A program made the position numbers and the translations under genes. Positions 15,689 to 24,794 of a stretch of 64,000 bases of DNA are shown here, one piece after another. This DNA is from Alphaproteobacteria bacterium (GTDB lineage: Bacteria; Pseudomonadota; Alphaproteobacteria; UBA8366). Every line of letters starts with the position of its first letter. The first letter of the stretch is position 1. The DNA lies in contig JAJFJD010000020.1 of the NCBI GenBank assembly GCA_021774335.1, positions 1 through 64,000 of the forward strand. Reading direction: 5' to 3'. The notes under the pieces are model-generated. The model searched no databases and was not told where the DNA came from. It saw only the letters and a program-made list of their open reading frames with translations.

Positions 15689-16474
15689 ATGCGGTCACTC
15701 AGCATCGGCGCAACGGGCATGCTCGCCCAACAGCTCAATGTGGAAGTCATTTCGCACAACATCGCGAATATGAACACCACCGCCTACACCCGGCGGCGCG
15801 TCGAGTTTCAGGACCTTCTGTATCAGAACATGCGGCGGACCGGCTCTCAATCAGCCGACGACGGATCGATCGTTCCCGCGGGCGTCCAAGTCGGCCTTGG
15901 CGTGAAAACCGCGGCGGTCTACCGCATTACCGAGCAAGGCAATCTGACGCTGACGGAAAACAATCTCGACATGGCCATTAACGGCGAAGGGTATTATCAA
16001 ATCACCCTGCCGAACGGCGACACCGCCTTCACGCGGTCCGGCGCTTTCCAACTTGGCGAAGACGGCAGCATCGTCACGGTCGACGGATTTGCCGTGCAGC
16101 CGGGCATCACAATCCCCGCCAACGCCATCGATATTACGGTCAACGCCAGCGGCGAAGTGCTGGTCACCCTCGATGGCCAGGTCGCACCGCAGAATGTGGG
16201 GCAGGTTCAGTTGGCGACATTCTCCAACGAAGCGGGCCTACTCGCGATCGGTGACAACTTGTTCGTCGAAACGCCGGCCTCCGGGGCCGCGACGACAGGA
16301 ACACCGGCCTCCGACGGGTTCGGCAGCTTGCAGCAAGGGTTTCTCGAAACATCGAACGTCAATGTGGTGGAGGAGATCACCAATCTGATCACCGCCCAGC
16401 GCGCCTATGAAATGAATTCGAAGGTGATCGAAACGTCCGACCAGATGATGGCGACCGTTTCGAATATCCGCTAG
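15689..16474 (+). CDS. flgG: FlgG, distal rod protein
   Basis: FlgG builds the distal rod. The 261-residue product starts MRSLSIGATGMLAQQLNVEV, the FlgG opening, and carries the NTTAYTRRRVEFQDLLYQ segment specific to FlgG. It ends with LQQGFLETSNVNVVEEITNL and a typical C-terminal helix. Length equals the usual 261-262. An AGGGAAA site lies ahead of the ATG. Confidence 0.98.
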   Translation: MRSLSIGATGMLAQQLNVEVISHNIANMNTTAYTRRRVEFQDLLYQNMRRTGSQSADDGSIVPAGVQVGLGVKTAAVYRITEQGNLTLTENNLDMAINGEGYYQITLPNGDTAFTRSGAFQLGEDGSIVTVDGFAVQPGITIPANAIDITVNASGEVLVTLDGQVAPQNVGQVQLATFSNEAGLLAIGDNLFVETPASGAATTGTPASDGFGSLQQGFLETSNVNVVEEITNLITAQRAYEMNSKVIETSDQMMATVSNIR

Positions 16475-16497
16475 GGCCGATAGGAAACCACACCGAA

Positions 16498-17493
16498 ATG
16501 TTGCGCACCCGAACCGCCCGAAAATCTTTGAGACTGCTAACGCTGTCCGCGGGCGGCCTGTTGCTAGCGGCAACTCCATATGGCGCCGACGCGGCGTCGC
16601 TCCGCTCGCATACCTTGGTGCACGGCGACATGGTACGCCTCGGCGATTTATTCGACGACGCTGGTCCCAAGAGCGAAGCCGCAGTGTTGCGCGCACCAGC
16701 GCCGGGTCGGAAGATGACGGTTGAAGGCCGTTGGCTGCGCAGCCTGGCCCGGGCCTACCGCCTGAATTGGCAGCCGGCCCCTGGCAGCGACGACACCGTA
16801 GTCGAACGCAGCAGTAATCCGATTGAGCACACGCAGATCATGGCGACCGTGCGGCGGGCGCTGGAGCACCGCGCAGGGCAATCCGACCCATTCGACGTGA
16901 CACTCGACGACCCCTCTCTAACGATCCATTTGCCGATCGACACACCAGCATCCGTATCGGTGCGGCAATTACGCTTCGACAAACGGAGCCTACGGTTTTC
17001 CGCGACATTGCTAGCCCCGGCCGATCGACCGGGCGCTCGCACCGTGCCAATCGCCGGACGAATCCACCCCTTGGTGAGTGTGCCGGTGCTCACGCGCCGT
17101 TTGCGCAACGGCGAAATCATCCGCAAGGACGATATCAAGCCGCAGATGATGCGCCGCAGCAGCGTGGGAAACAGCACGGTGCTGGATTCGGAAAACATTG
17201 TCGGCATGGGCGTCCGGCGCACGCTTCGCATGGACAAGCCGGTACGGCGTGGCGATATACGCGAGCCGGTTCTCGTATCACGGAACAGTCTGGTCATTAT
17301 GAAGTACAAGACCGCCAATATGCTGATTACGGCGCAAGGTAAGGCGCGCGAAAACGGAACGCGGGGCGAAACGATCCGCATCCAAAATACCAGCAGCGGC
17401 AAGACCATCGAAGGCGTCGTAATCGGCCCCGGCATGGTCGCCGTCGGCACATTCGGAACCATCGACGCCATCGCTGCGAGGCAAACCCGCTAA
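16498..17493 (+). CDS. flgA: FlgA, P-ring assembly chaperone
   Basis: FlgA is the periplasmic chaperone for FlgI polymerisation. The 331-residue product has an N-terminal signal (RLLTLSAGGLLLAATPYGAD) and a C-terminal SAF-type domain (VPVLTRRLRNGEIIRKDDIK; MGVRRTLRMDKPVRRGDIRE; TANMLITAQGKARENGTRGE). The N-terminal half is longer than in enterobacteria, as usual in alphaproteobacteria. The stop overlaps the flgH start (TAATG). Confidence 0.94.
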   Translation: MLRTRTARKSLRLLTLSAGGLLLAATPYGADAASLRSHTLVHGDMVRLGDLFDDAGPKSEAAVLRAPAPGRKMTVEGRWLRSLARAYRLNWQPAPGSDDTVVERSSNPIEHTQIMATVRRALEHRAGQSDPFDVTLDDPSLTIHLPIDTPASVSVRQLRFDKRSLRFSATLLAPADRPGARTVPIAGRIHPLVSVPVLTRRLRNGEIIRKDDIKPQMMRRSSVGNSTVLDSENIVGMGVRRTLRMDKPVRRGDIREPVLVSRNSLVIMKYKTANMLITAQGKARENGTRGETIRIQNTSSGKTIEGVVIGPGMVAVGTFGTIDAIAARQTR

Positions 17494-18254
17494 TGTCGCA
17501 CCCAACCCGACGCACAATCCGCTGTCTGTCCTGCATCTTGGTTGCCGGGTCCGTCTTGAGCGGCTGCAATACGTTGCAGCGCCTCGCCGACATCGGCGCG
17601 GAACCCAAGATGACGAACATTCAGAACCCGATGCACAAACAGGGCTACCGGCCGGTCAGCATGCCAATGCCGGCACCGGTGACGGCGCATCGCGAACCCA
17701 ATTCGCTGTGGCGCCCGGGATCACGGGCCTTCTTTAAGGACCTGCGGGCGACCCGCATCGGCGATTTGGTCACCGTGGTCATTCAAATCGACGACAAGGG
17801 TGAATTGGACAACAACAGTGTCCGCAGCCGTGACAACACGGAGGGCGCCGATGCCCCCGCAATCCTTGGCTACGAGACATCGCTCAGCAAGGTTCTGCCC
17901 GACGCGATCAACCCCGGCAATCTGCTGGAGATTTCATCCAATTCGAATTCCAACGGCGATTCATCGATCGATCGTGAAGAGCAAATCGACCTCGAACTCG
18001 CCGCGGTTGTGACGCAGGTCCTGCCGAACGGAAATCTGGTCATCCTTGGCAGGCAGGAAACGCGGGTGAACTACGAGGTGCGCGAGCTGCAGATCACCGG
18101 CGTCATCCGCCCGGAAGACATCACCAGCCAAAACACCATCAGCTATGAAAAAATTGCCGAGGCACGGCTCGCCTACGGCGGACGTGGCTTCATGAGCGAC
18201 GTGCAACAGCCGCGCTACGGCCAGCAGATCATCGACGTTCTGTTCCCCTTCTGA
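17493..18254 (+). CDS. flgH: FlgH, L-ring lipoprotein
   Basis: FlgH forms the outer-membrane L ring. The 253-residue precursor has a lipoprotein signal with lipobox LSGC (Cys at about residue 28). FlgH motifs follow: SLWRPGSRAFFKDLRATRIG, DLVTVVIQIDDKGELDNNS and VLPNGNLVILGRQETRVNYE. The C-terminus GGRGFMSDVQQPRYGQQIID is characteristic. It is the last gene before the terminator at 18356. Confidence 0.98.
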   Translation: MSHPTRRTIRCLSCILVAGSVLSGCNTLQRLADIGAEPKMTNIQNPMHKQGYRPVSMPMPAPVTAHREPNSLWRPGSRAFFKDLRATRIGDLVTVVIQIDDKGELDNNSVRSRDNTEGADAPAILGYETSLSKVLPDAINPGNLLEISSNSNSNGDSSIDREEQIDLELAAVVTQVLPNGNLVILGRQETRVNYEVRELQITGVIRPEDITSQNTISYEKIAEARLAYGGRGFMSDVQQPRYGQQIIDVLFPF

Positions 18255-18355
18255 TGTATGCGGGAACCGGCATGACATAGGACAAACGAATTCAGGAATT
18301 TGCGTTCGCCCTTATCCTCTCCTCCTCCCCAACGCGCTAGGGCGGCGCAAACAAA

Positions 18356-18391
18356 GAGGCCGGTGTTCCATTGGATCACCGGCCTCGTTTT
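18356..18391. terminator. Rho-independent terminator after flgH, possibly bidirectional
   Basis: A perfect 10-base stem (GAGGCCGGTG and CACCGGCCTC) with an 11-base loop is followed by GTTTTAT on the plus strand. On the minus strand the stem is followed by TTTGTTTG, so it may also stop dksA transcription, which ends at 18429. Confidence 0.85.
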
Positions 18392-18428
18392 ATGTGCGTC
18401 GCGGAAACGTCCCGCTGCCCAACCACAA

Positions 18429-18848
18429 CTAGTCGTCCCGTCGCGTTCTTTCCATCCGTTCGTGCCGTTCCTGAGCCTCTAGGCTGAGTGTCGCGATTGG
18501 CCGCGCTTCCAGCCGGCGCAGGGATATCGGCTCGTCGGTTTCTTCACAATATCCGTAGGTACCCTCGTCGATACGCCGCAGCGCTTCGTCGATCTTGGCG
18601 ATCAACTTGCGTTGCCGGTCTCGGGTTCGCAACTCAAGGGATCTGTCGGTTTCTTTCGTAGCCCGATCCGCCATATCGGGCACCGCCAGACTCTCACTCT
18701 GCAAATTGCGCAGAGTTTCGTTCGACTCCTGTAACAACTCAGTGCGCCAAGCGAGGAGCTTAATGCGAAAATACTCACGCTGCCGAGCGTTCATAAATTC
18801 TTCCTCTTCGCTCGGCCTATAATCCGGCGACAGCAGGGGATTCGACAT
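18429..18848 (-). CDS. dksA: DksA, RNA polymerase-binding regulator
   Basis: DksA binds the RNA polymerase secondary channel and works with ppGpp. The 139-residue product has the coiled-coil arm, with a conserved tip region (DMADRATKETDRSLELRTRD), and the C-terminal globular part (GYCEETDEPISLRRLEARPI, then ATLSLEAQERHE). Only one of the four zinc Cys residues remains, which is normal for alphaproteobacterial DksA. It is not a flagellar structural gene; its place here may simply be conserved synteny. The 147-base upstream gap probably holds its own promoter. Confidence 0.95.
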   Translation of the reverse strand: MSNPLLSPDYRPSEEEEFMNARQREYFRIKLLAWRTELLQESNETLRNLQSESLAVPDMADRATKETDRSLELRTRDRQRKLIAKIDEALRRIDEGTYGYCEETDEPISLRRLEARPIATLSLEAQERHERMERTRRDD

Positions 18849-18995
18849 ACGTCACTCCTAGCACGGTACCGACTTACGAGCGGCGCGGAATATATAGGCC
18901 ATAACGAGCCTGAGCAAGCCCCTGGCACTTAAACAAAATTTGATCAGGATTTCAGCGTAAAATTTGCGGCAGATTCCGAGAAAAACTCTATTAAA

Positions 18996-19424
18996 TCAAT
19001 TGTCTCTCTCGAACTTTGCGAGTTCTACCCGAGCGCGCAATTCTATTTCGTCCAGGATCATATTCAGCTGCGGGTCGTCACTTTGGACACGATGATGCTC
19101 GACCATGGTCGTAATTCGCTCCAAGTCCTGCTTCGCAACCCCACCGGAAATGATACCAATTCTTAGTTGATCCAAACTATCCAACAGATCAACCGCCCAT
19201 CGGCGAGCCTTTTTCCGGGCTTCGCCGTCGGTCGCATCGCTGACCTCCTGAATCGATAGCAAAGCGTCCACGGAATGCACAGGCGCAACCGTACCGATCT
19301 GTTCCGCAGCATCGCGATCAGAGTCCAAATGCCTCGAAAATTGCGTTGTCTGCGCCTTGCCGGCCTTCTCATTTCGCTTAACAGGCGACGCCGTCCGGCT
19401 CGGGGCGGTACGGTCGATTTTCAT
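18996..19424 (-). CDS. fliX: FliX, regulator of FlbD and flagellar assembly
   Basis: FliX couples early basal-body assembly to FlbD activity in Caulobacter. The 142-residue product has the FliX C-terminal pattern: VDALLSIQEVSDATDGEARK, WAVDLLDSLDQLRIGIISGG and DPQLNMILDEIELRARVELA. I start at the ATG at 19424 (MKIDRTAP), like other FliX proteins; an ATG at 19442 preceded by GGGGTGA is possible. It is divergent from flgI. The flbD gene is at 52107, so both partners are present. Confidence 0.9.
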   Translation of the reverse strand: MKIDRTAPSRTASPVKRNEKAGKAQTTQFSRHLDSDRDAAEQIGTVAPVHSVDALLSIQEVSDATDGEARKKARRWAVDLLDSLDQLRIGIISGGVAKQDLERITTMVEHHRVQSDDPQLNMILDEIELRARVELAKFERDN

Positions 19425-19487
19425 GGCCGAAACATACTGCATTTCACCCCAAATAGAAATGTGGTCGCCCAACGCCGATTCCGCGCA

Positions 19488-19506
19488 AAGGGCAAACTTT
19501 GCCGAT
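19488..19506. promoter_or_regulatory. Candidate FlbD enhancer, first of a pair before flgI
   Basis: The arms are GGGCA (19490-19494) and TGCCG (19500-19504) with a 5-base spacer, one mismatch from CGGCA-N5-TGCCG. It lies 22 bases from the second copy, about two helical turns. Confidence 0.55.
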
Positions 19507-19509
19507 AGC

Positions 19510-19528
19510 ACCGGCAGGGCTTGCCGAA
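19510..19528. promoter_or_regulatory. Candidate FlbD enhancer, second of a pair before flgI
   Basis: ACCGGCAGGGCTTGCCGAA has perfect CGGCA and TGCCG arms and a 5-base spacer, 90 bases upstream of the flgI sigma-54 promoter. It also sits 86 bases before the divergent fliX gene. Confidence 0.65.
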
Positions 19529-19617
19529 ACGCCCCACAGTCCCGGATGCGTCGGCCCCGCTAAATTATAAAATCGTTTTATATCATGCTCTTAATTAGTT
19601 TCAGGATTGGCCGATCC

Positions 19618-19633
19618 TGGCATGGTGTTCGCT
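19618..19633 (+). promoter_or_regulatory. Sigma-54 promoter of flgI
   Basis: TGGCATGGTGTTCGCT has GG-N10-GC spacing, 42 bases before the flgI ATG. The -12 part is TCGC rather than TTGC. Confidence 0.6.
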
Positions 19634-19674
19634 TTGTAAAAGGCAATATTCCCCGGCGCCGATCCGAAGGTTCA

Positions 19675-20838
19675 ATGACCCAGATTTCGTTCCTATCCCC
19701 CACCAAGGCCTGGCATTGCACATGTCGAGTCGCCGTCCGTCTTGCCGTTTGCGCTCTGACGTTCGCTTTCCTCTGGACATCGGATGCGGCGGCGCAAGCG
19801 CGGATCAAGGATATCGTCGATTTCGAAGGGGTCCGTGAGAACCTGCTGGTCGGATACGGGCTGGTTGTCGGTTTGAACGGCACCGGCGACAGCCTCAGCA
19901 GCGCGGTTTTCACCAAAGAGAGCCTGATCGGCATGCTCGAACGTCTCGGTGTCAACGCCCGCGACAACAATCTCAAAACGAACAACGTCGCCGCGGTTAT
20001 GGTAACCGCCACACTCCCGCCGTTCGCGCGCCAAGGCAACCGGATCGACGTCGGTGTCTCCGCACTGGGCGACGCTAAGAACCTGCTGGGCGGAACGTTG
20101 CTCGTGACGCCCTTGCTCGGCGCCGACGGCGAAGTCTATTCGGTGGCGCAGGGCAGCTTGCAGGTCGGCGGGTTCACGGCGCAAGGCGCTGGGGAGACGG
20201 TCACCAAAGGTGTCCCGACAAGTGCCCGCATCCCTAACGGCGCGATCGTCGAACGCGAGATCCCCTTCCGGCTCGCCGGCATGAAGCAAGTTCGTCTTTC
20301 GCTGCGCAACCCTGATTTTACCACCGCGCGCAGGATCGCACGCGCGGTCAACGCCTTCGTCGGCGAGCGGTCGGCCCGCGTGACGGACCCGGCAACCGTC
20401 GAGCTGAGTGTTCCGAAATCCTACAAGAACGCCGTGGTCGAGCTGTTGACGGATGTGGAGCAGCTTCGGGTCGAGCCGGATACCATCGCCAAGGTGGTGA
20501 TCGACGAACAGGCCGGCGTGATCGTGATGGGCGAGAATGTCCGTATTAGCACCGTGGCGATCGCCCAGGGTAGCCTGACAATCCGCATCACCGAGACACC
20601 GCAGGTGTCGCAACCACAGCCATTCTCGAACACCGGCAGCACGGCGATCGTCGACCGCACCGATGTGCAAATCGACCAGGGCGAAGACAAAAAGCTCGGC
20701 GTTCTGAACAACGGCGTGACGCTGCAGGAACTGGTCAACGGCATCAACGTGCTGGGGATCGGCCCCCGCGACATGATCACGATCCTGCAAGCCATCAAAG
20801 CGGCCGGCGCCCTGCAAGCGGAAATCGAGGTCTTGTAA
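19675..20838 (+). CDS. flgI: FlgI, P-ring protein
   Basis: FlgI forms the periplasmic P ring. I chose the ATG at 19675, with GAAGG 5 bases upstream, over the frame opening at 19585. It gives 387 residues with a signal peptide (about 1-42, ending DAAAQA) and then ARIKDIVDFEGVRENLLVGY, the mature FlgI start. GYGLVVGLNGTGDSL, LKTNNVAAVMVTATLPPFAR and the C-terminal VTLQELVNGINVLGIGPRDM are family signatures. The stop overlaps the next start (TAATG). Confidence 0.97.
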   Translation: MTQISFLSPTKAWHCTCRVAVRLAVCALTFAFLWTSDAAAQARIKDIVDFEGVRENLLVGYGLVVGLNGTGDSLSSAVFTKESLIGMLERLGVNARDNNLKTNNVAAVMVTATLPPFARQGNRIDVGVSALGDAKNLLGGTLLVTPLLGADGEVYSVAQGSLQVGGFTAQGAGETVTKGVPTSARIPNGAIVEREIPFRLAGMKQVRLSLRNPDFTTARRIARAVNAFVGERSARVTDPATVELSVPKSYKNAVVELLTDVEQLRVEPDTIAKVVIDEQAGVIVMGENVRISTVAIAQGSLTIRITETPQVSQPQPFSNTGSTAIVDRTDVQIDQGEDKKLGVLNNGVTLQELVNGINVLGIGPRDMITILQAIKAAGALQAEIEVL

Positions 20839-21164
20839 TGGACAGTCCCGTTTCAATCGACCAAGTCACCCAATCGATGACGTCGTCGCGCGCGCCTCAG
20901 ATGGATCGGCTCAAAGGGGCGTCCGACGAACAGATCCGCAAGACCGCCGAAGACTTCGAAGGCTTTTTCGTCTCGATGATGTTGGAAAGCATGTTCGCCG
21001 GTATCAAAACCGATTCCATGTTTGGCGGCGGCCAGGGCGAAGAGGTCTTTCGGTCGATGTTGCTGCAGGAATACGGCAAATCGATCTCTCAGAGCAACGG
21101 GTTCGGGATCGCCGATACCGTTCAGCGCGAAATCTTGAAATTGCAGGAGGTGCAGAACTCATGA
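20838..21164 (+). CDS. flgJ: FlgJ N-terminal-type rod-binding protein
   Basis: This 108-residue protein matches only the rod-cap domain of FlgJ (TAEDFEGFFVSMMLESMFAG; QGEEVFRSMLLQEYGKSISQ). The muramidase domain of enteric FlgJ is absent, which is usual in alphaproteobacteria, where a separate lytic enzyme opens the wall. It is translationally coupled on both sides: TAATG with flgI and ATGA with the next gene. Confidence 0.92.
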   Translation: MDSPVSIDQVTQSMTSSRAPQMDRLKGASDEQIRKTAEDFEGFFVSMMLESMFAGIKTDSMFGGGQGEEVFRSMLLQEYGKSISQSNGFGIADTVQREILKLQEVQNS

Positions 21165-21607
21165 CACCGAATGAAATGACACGCCGCGCGGTCGACGCGA
21201 CGTTATCGCTGGCCGACGTGATCGACGAGGAAAACAAAGCGCTCGCACAGGCACGCGTTGAACGCGTTTCAGCGCTTCAGGACGCGAAGCAAACCGCCTC
21301 CGACATATTCGAGGCTCGCATTCGAGAACTGACGGACAACCCGGACCACCTGACGCAAGCGGCGCCATCCATGCGCCTCCAGTTGGAGGCCGCCAAACAA
21401 CGTCTCGACGAGGTCGCGACGGTCAATATCAATGCACTTCGATCGGCGATCGAATTGAACAAGCGACTGGCGCAGCGGATCGCTCATTCAGTCGACTGTC
21501 AGCGCGTCAGCGCATCGGGATACACCAAAACCGGTGCCTCAGCCGCAGGACAACCGATCAATCACCTCAACGACCCGATGCCCATTTCGCTGAACGAAAC
21601 CCTCTGA
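21161..21607 (+). CDS. FlgN-like export chaperone (putative)
   Basis: A 148-residue helical protein between flgJ and flgK. Family similarity is weak, but the C-terminal part (VNINALRSAIELNKRLAQRI, then SASGYTKTGAS) resembles the end of FlgN, the chaperone of the hook-filament junction proteins FlgK and FlgL. Its position directly before flgK and flgL supports this. It begins at an ATGA overlap with flgJ. Another small helical flagellar protein remains possible. Confidence 0.65.
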   Translation: MTPNEMTRRAVDATLSLADVIDEENKALAQARVERVSALQDAKQTASDIFEARIRELTDNPDHLTQAAPSMRLQLEAAKQRLDEVATVNINALRSAIELNKRLAQRIAHSVDCQRVSASGYTKTGASAAGQPINHLNDPMPISLNETL

Positions 21608-21635
21608 CCCAAGACCGGACCGCCCGAGACCGATC

Positions 21636-23747
21636 ATGTCACTTTCCTTGGCCCTTCGAAGTGCTCTTAGCGGATTAAGCGCCGCCCAGACCGCGATTCA
21701 GGTCACGTCCGACAACGTGACCAATGCGAATACGCCCGGACACACGCGCAAATTCGTCGAGAACCAATCGCGGCTCATCGCCGCGCAAGGCGCCGGGGTC
21801 GACACCGGAATCATTTCGCGCGAGGTCGATGAATTCCTGCTGTCGCAGATTCGCGATCAACAAAGCACTGTCGGCCAATTGACCATACGCGAACGGTTCC
21901 TGGCGCAAATCCAGAGCATGTTCGGGTCGCCGGAAACAAATCGTACAATTTCCAGCTCGCTGAACGATCTTAAAACATCCTTTGAGGCACTTGCCGCCAC
22001 GCCGGAATCGCAAGCGAATGCGTCCGATGTCGTCAATATCGCCCGTCAGACAGTCCAGCTCTTCAACGATCTTAGCAACACCCTCCAGCAACAGCGGACT
22101 GAAGCCGACAAGGAAATAGAGCGGATCGTGACCCAACTCGACAGCCGGTTCGAGATTGTTGCGGAGTTGAACGTCCAAATTGCAAATGCGGAAAGTCTCA
22201 ATCAATCGTCCGCCGCGTTGCGCGATGAACGCGACCGGGCCCTGTCTGAGATCGCAACCAATATCGACATCAGGGTCGTCGAACAGAACGATGGTACCGT
22301 CAGCCTGTTTTCCGCCGGTGGCCGCCTCTTGGTCGACCGCGGCTCGGCGCTCGACATAAGCCACAGCGCCGTCTCGCAGGCGAGCGCCAGTATCGCCTAT
22401 GTCAATCCCGGTGACGCTACCTATCCGGGCGGTGTCACCGGCATATTCGTGAACGGCTCAACGGCGGCAGCCGACGACATTACCGACGAAATCCGAGGCG
22501 GCAGTCTCAAGGCGCTGATCGACATGCGCGATACCGAACTCCCGAACCTTCAACGGGAATTGGACGAACTCGCGCAGACTTTGATCGCGGAGTTGAACAA
22601 GGGGCATAACGCCGGCACGGCGTTTCCGCCGCCATCGACGCTGACCGGCAGCCAGTCCTTTGGCTCGACCGACGTGTTCTCGGCCACCGGCAGTTTTCGG
22701 GTCGCGGTCCTCGATCAAACGACGGGAGTTGTCGTCGAGACATTGGATATTGCGCTCGGCGCCATGACGACCGTGGAAGACCTGCGCGCCGCCGTAAACG
22801 GCATGACCAACGTTACCGCCACGTTCAACGCCGCTGGGCGGCTTGTTGTTTCCGCAAATACCGCAGGTCAAGGCATCGCCATAAATGAAATGACCAGCGC
22901 CGTAACGACCGTTGGCAGCGAGACACGCGGCGTTTCGCACTTTTTCGGTCTCAACGATATGTTCCAGGCGAATGTCGATGGCACCGCCTATGATTCATTT
23001 TCCAGCGCCCGGCTCAATGACAGCACAACGGCTCTCGGCCTAACGGGCACGCTCACCTTCGACGCCGCTGGCGTATCGACCACAGTCGGCTATACCGCCG
23101 GTCAAAATCTCGACACGATCGCCGCCAACATTACCGCCAATGGAACACTGGCCGGCGCCAACATATTGGCCAGGGTCGTGGACGACGGATCCGGCCGCCG
23201 CCTGATCGTCGAAGACAATGACGGCAATAATTTCGTCATGACCGATTCCAGCACGCTGTTGTCCACACTCAACGTGACGAATGAATCGACAAGTGTTTCC
23301 AACGTTGTGACAGTGCGCAGCGATATCACCTCGAACCAGGCTCTGGTCGCTCGCGGCACGCTGAGCAGCGCCGGCGGTCTCGCGGCCGGTAATGATGGGT
23401 TGACCGTCGGCGACGGCAGCGCGGCGACTTTTCTCGCCGGCATCTTCGACACCACCATTAGTTTCTCGAGCGCCGGCGGGCTCACCGGGACGTCGAACAC
23501 GCTATCCGAATATGCCGCCACGATCATATCGGTCCAGGCCGCGCTCGCATCGAACACGTCCAGCGAACTGGACTTCACTTCGTCATTTCTGGAAACGCTG
23601 GAATTCCGCAACGGCTCGATTTCAGGAGTCAATATCGACGAAGAACTCGCCAATCTGATCATCTTCGAGCAGGCCTTCAATGCGTCGGCCCGGGTCATCA
23701 CCATCGCATCCGACATGCTCCAAGAACTGATCAACATCGTGCGATAA
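21636..23747 (+). CDS. flgK: FlgK, hook-filament junction protein HAP1
   Basis: FlgK joins the hook to the filament. The 703-residue product has the axial N-terminus (LRSALSGLSAAQTAIQVTSD, VTNANTPGHTRK) and the C-terminus VNIDEELANLIIFEQAFNAS. The central variable region is Thr/Ala/Gly-rich and makes it longer than the enterobacterial 547, as in many alphaproteobacteria. It precedes flgL by 12 bases. Confidence 0.96.
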   Translation: MSLSLALRSALSGLSAAQTAIQVTSDNVTNANTPGHTRKFVENQSRLIAAQGAGVDTGIISREVDEFLLSQIRDQQSTVGQLTIRERFLAQIQSMFGSPETNRTISSSLNDLKTSFEALAATPESQANASDVVNIARQTVQLFNDLSNTLQQQRTEADKEIERIVTQLDSRFEIVAELNVQIANAESLNQSSAALRDERDRALSEIATNIDIRVVEQNDGTVSLFSAGGRLLVDRGSALDISHSAVSQASASIAYVNPGDATYPGGVTGIFVNGSTAAADDITDEIRGGSLKALIDMRDTELPNLQRELDELAQTLIAELNKGHNAGTAFPPPSTLTGSQSFGSTDVFSATGSFRVAVLDQTTGVVVETLDIALGAMTTVEDLRAAVNGMTNVTATFNAAGRLVVSANTAGQGIAINEMTSAVTTVGSETRGVSHFFGLNDMFQANVDGTAYDSFSSARLNDSTTALGLTGTLTFDAAGVSTTVGYTAGQNLDTIAANITANGTLAGANILARVVDDGSGRRLIVEDNDGNNFVMTDSSTLLSTLNVTNESTSVSNVVTVRSDITSNQALVARGTLSSAGGLAAGNDGLTVGDGSAATFLAGIFDTTISFSSAGGLTGTSNTLSEYAATIISVQAALASNTSSELDFTSSFLETLEFRNGSISGVNIDEELANLIIFEQAFNASARVITIASDMLQELINIVR

Positions 23748-23759
23748 CGGAGCGAATAG

Positions 23760-24716
23760 ATGGTTGCCCGGATAGGATCCTTCGCAAACCAACAACTTAT
23801 TCTCGACGCGACGCTGCGGACACAGTCCCAGTTGTCCGAAACGCGGCTGCAGGCAGCGACCGGCAAGAAGAGCCAGATTTTCAGCGGCATCGCCCAAGAC
23901 TCGTCACGCTTGGTGAACCTGAAGAACGAGGTCGCAAAAGCCGACCAATATATCGAGAATATCGCGACAACCGAGAAACGCCTCACGCTGATGAATCTCA
24001 GCCTGGAGACGATCGACGAAATCGCCCGGGAAATGCGCTCGATCACGGTCAGCTCCCTAAACGGCGAAGCCGCCGACACCAATAACCTCACCGAAGTTGC
24101 CACACAATTCCTGGACCAAACGGTCGAGCTTTTAAATCAGCGTGATGATTCCCGCTATCTTTTTGCCGGCGGCAAGACCGATACAAAGCCGGTGGACTTG
24201 GCCAACGGCGTCTACACCGTGCCGGCACCGCCGCCCTTCGACGCGGTCGTGGACACCGGATACTACGAGGGCGATACGACCACGCAGCAGGTTCGGATTG
24301 ACGACGGCGTCACCATTCAATACGGCATCACGGCGGATCAGTCGGCATTCGAGAAAGTCATCCGGGCGCTGGACAACATCGCCCAAACGACATTTTCCGT
24401 GCCGATAACCGTGGCGGAAAAGCAGGTCCTGAACGACGCAATCACCTTGTTGACGGAAGCAACGGAGAATAACGGCGTCCAGAAGACCATCGGCGGATTC
24501 GCCGCGGATGTGGCACTCGACCTGCGAACCATCGACATTCAAGAGGGTCGGCATAACGAGTTCATTAATTTCGCTACGGATTCCATCGCCGACATCGAAA
24601 ACGTCGATACCGCGGAAACGCTCTCGCTATTGAATTTTCAGCAGGTGCAGCTCGAGGCCTCGTTTCAGATCGTCGCCCGGCTCGGTCAGCTCTCGTTGAG
24701 CAACTTCCTCCGATAG
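23760..24716 (+). CDS. flgL: FlgL, hook-filament junction protein HAP3
   Basis: FlgL is the second junction protein. The 318-residue product resembles flagellin ends: a helical N-terminus (LRTQSQLSETRLQAATGKKS) and the C-terminus (LNFQQVQLEASFQIVARLGQ, LSLSNFLR). The inner part DDSRYLFAGGKTDTKPVDLA is typical FlgL. It closes the flgI-flgJ-FlgN-like-flgK-flgL run. Confidence 0.94.
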   Translation: MVARIGSFANQQLILDATLRTQSQLSETRLQAATGKKSQIFSGIAQDSSRLVNLKNEVAKADQYIENIATTEKRLTLMNLSLETIDEIAREMRSITVSSLNGEAADTNNLTEVATQFLDQTVELLNQRDDSRYLFAGGKTDTKPVDLANGVYTVPAPPPFDAVVDTGYYEGDTTTQQVRIDDGVTIQYGITADQSAFEKVIRALDNIAQTTFSVPITVAEKQVLNDAITLLTEATENNGVQKTIGGFAADVALDLRTIDIQEGRHNEFINFATDSIADIENVDTAETLSLLNFQQVQLEASFQIVARLGQLSLSNFLR

Positions 24717-24794
24717 CGCCCAGATCGAAGCGCCCACACGACCGGCCCCGGATATGCGTGAAACCATGGCACAACAGCGGTTTTCGGTCTTTAA

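Noticed and set aside
19693-20856. A 387-residue minus-strand open frame opposite flgI
   Set aside because: It is His/Asp-rich and low in hydrophobic pattern, typical of the antisense of a real GC-rich gene; flgI is certain.
23102-24103. A 333-residue minus-strand frame opposite flgK-flgL
   Set aside because: It crosses the boundary of two certain genes and is Ser/Arg-rich without any domain.
24766-24781. TGGCACAACAGCGGTT before the TPR/GT9-like gene as a sigma-54 promoter
   Set aside because: The -12 GC is not 10 bases after the GG (GT is found there).
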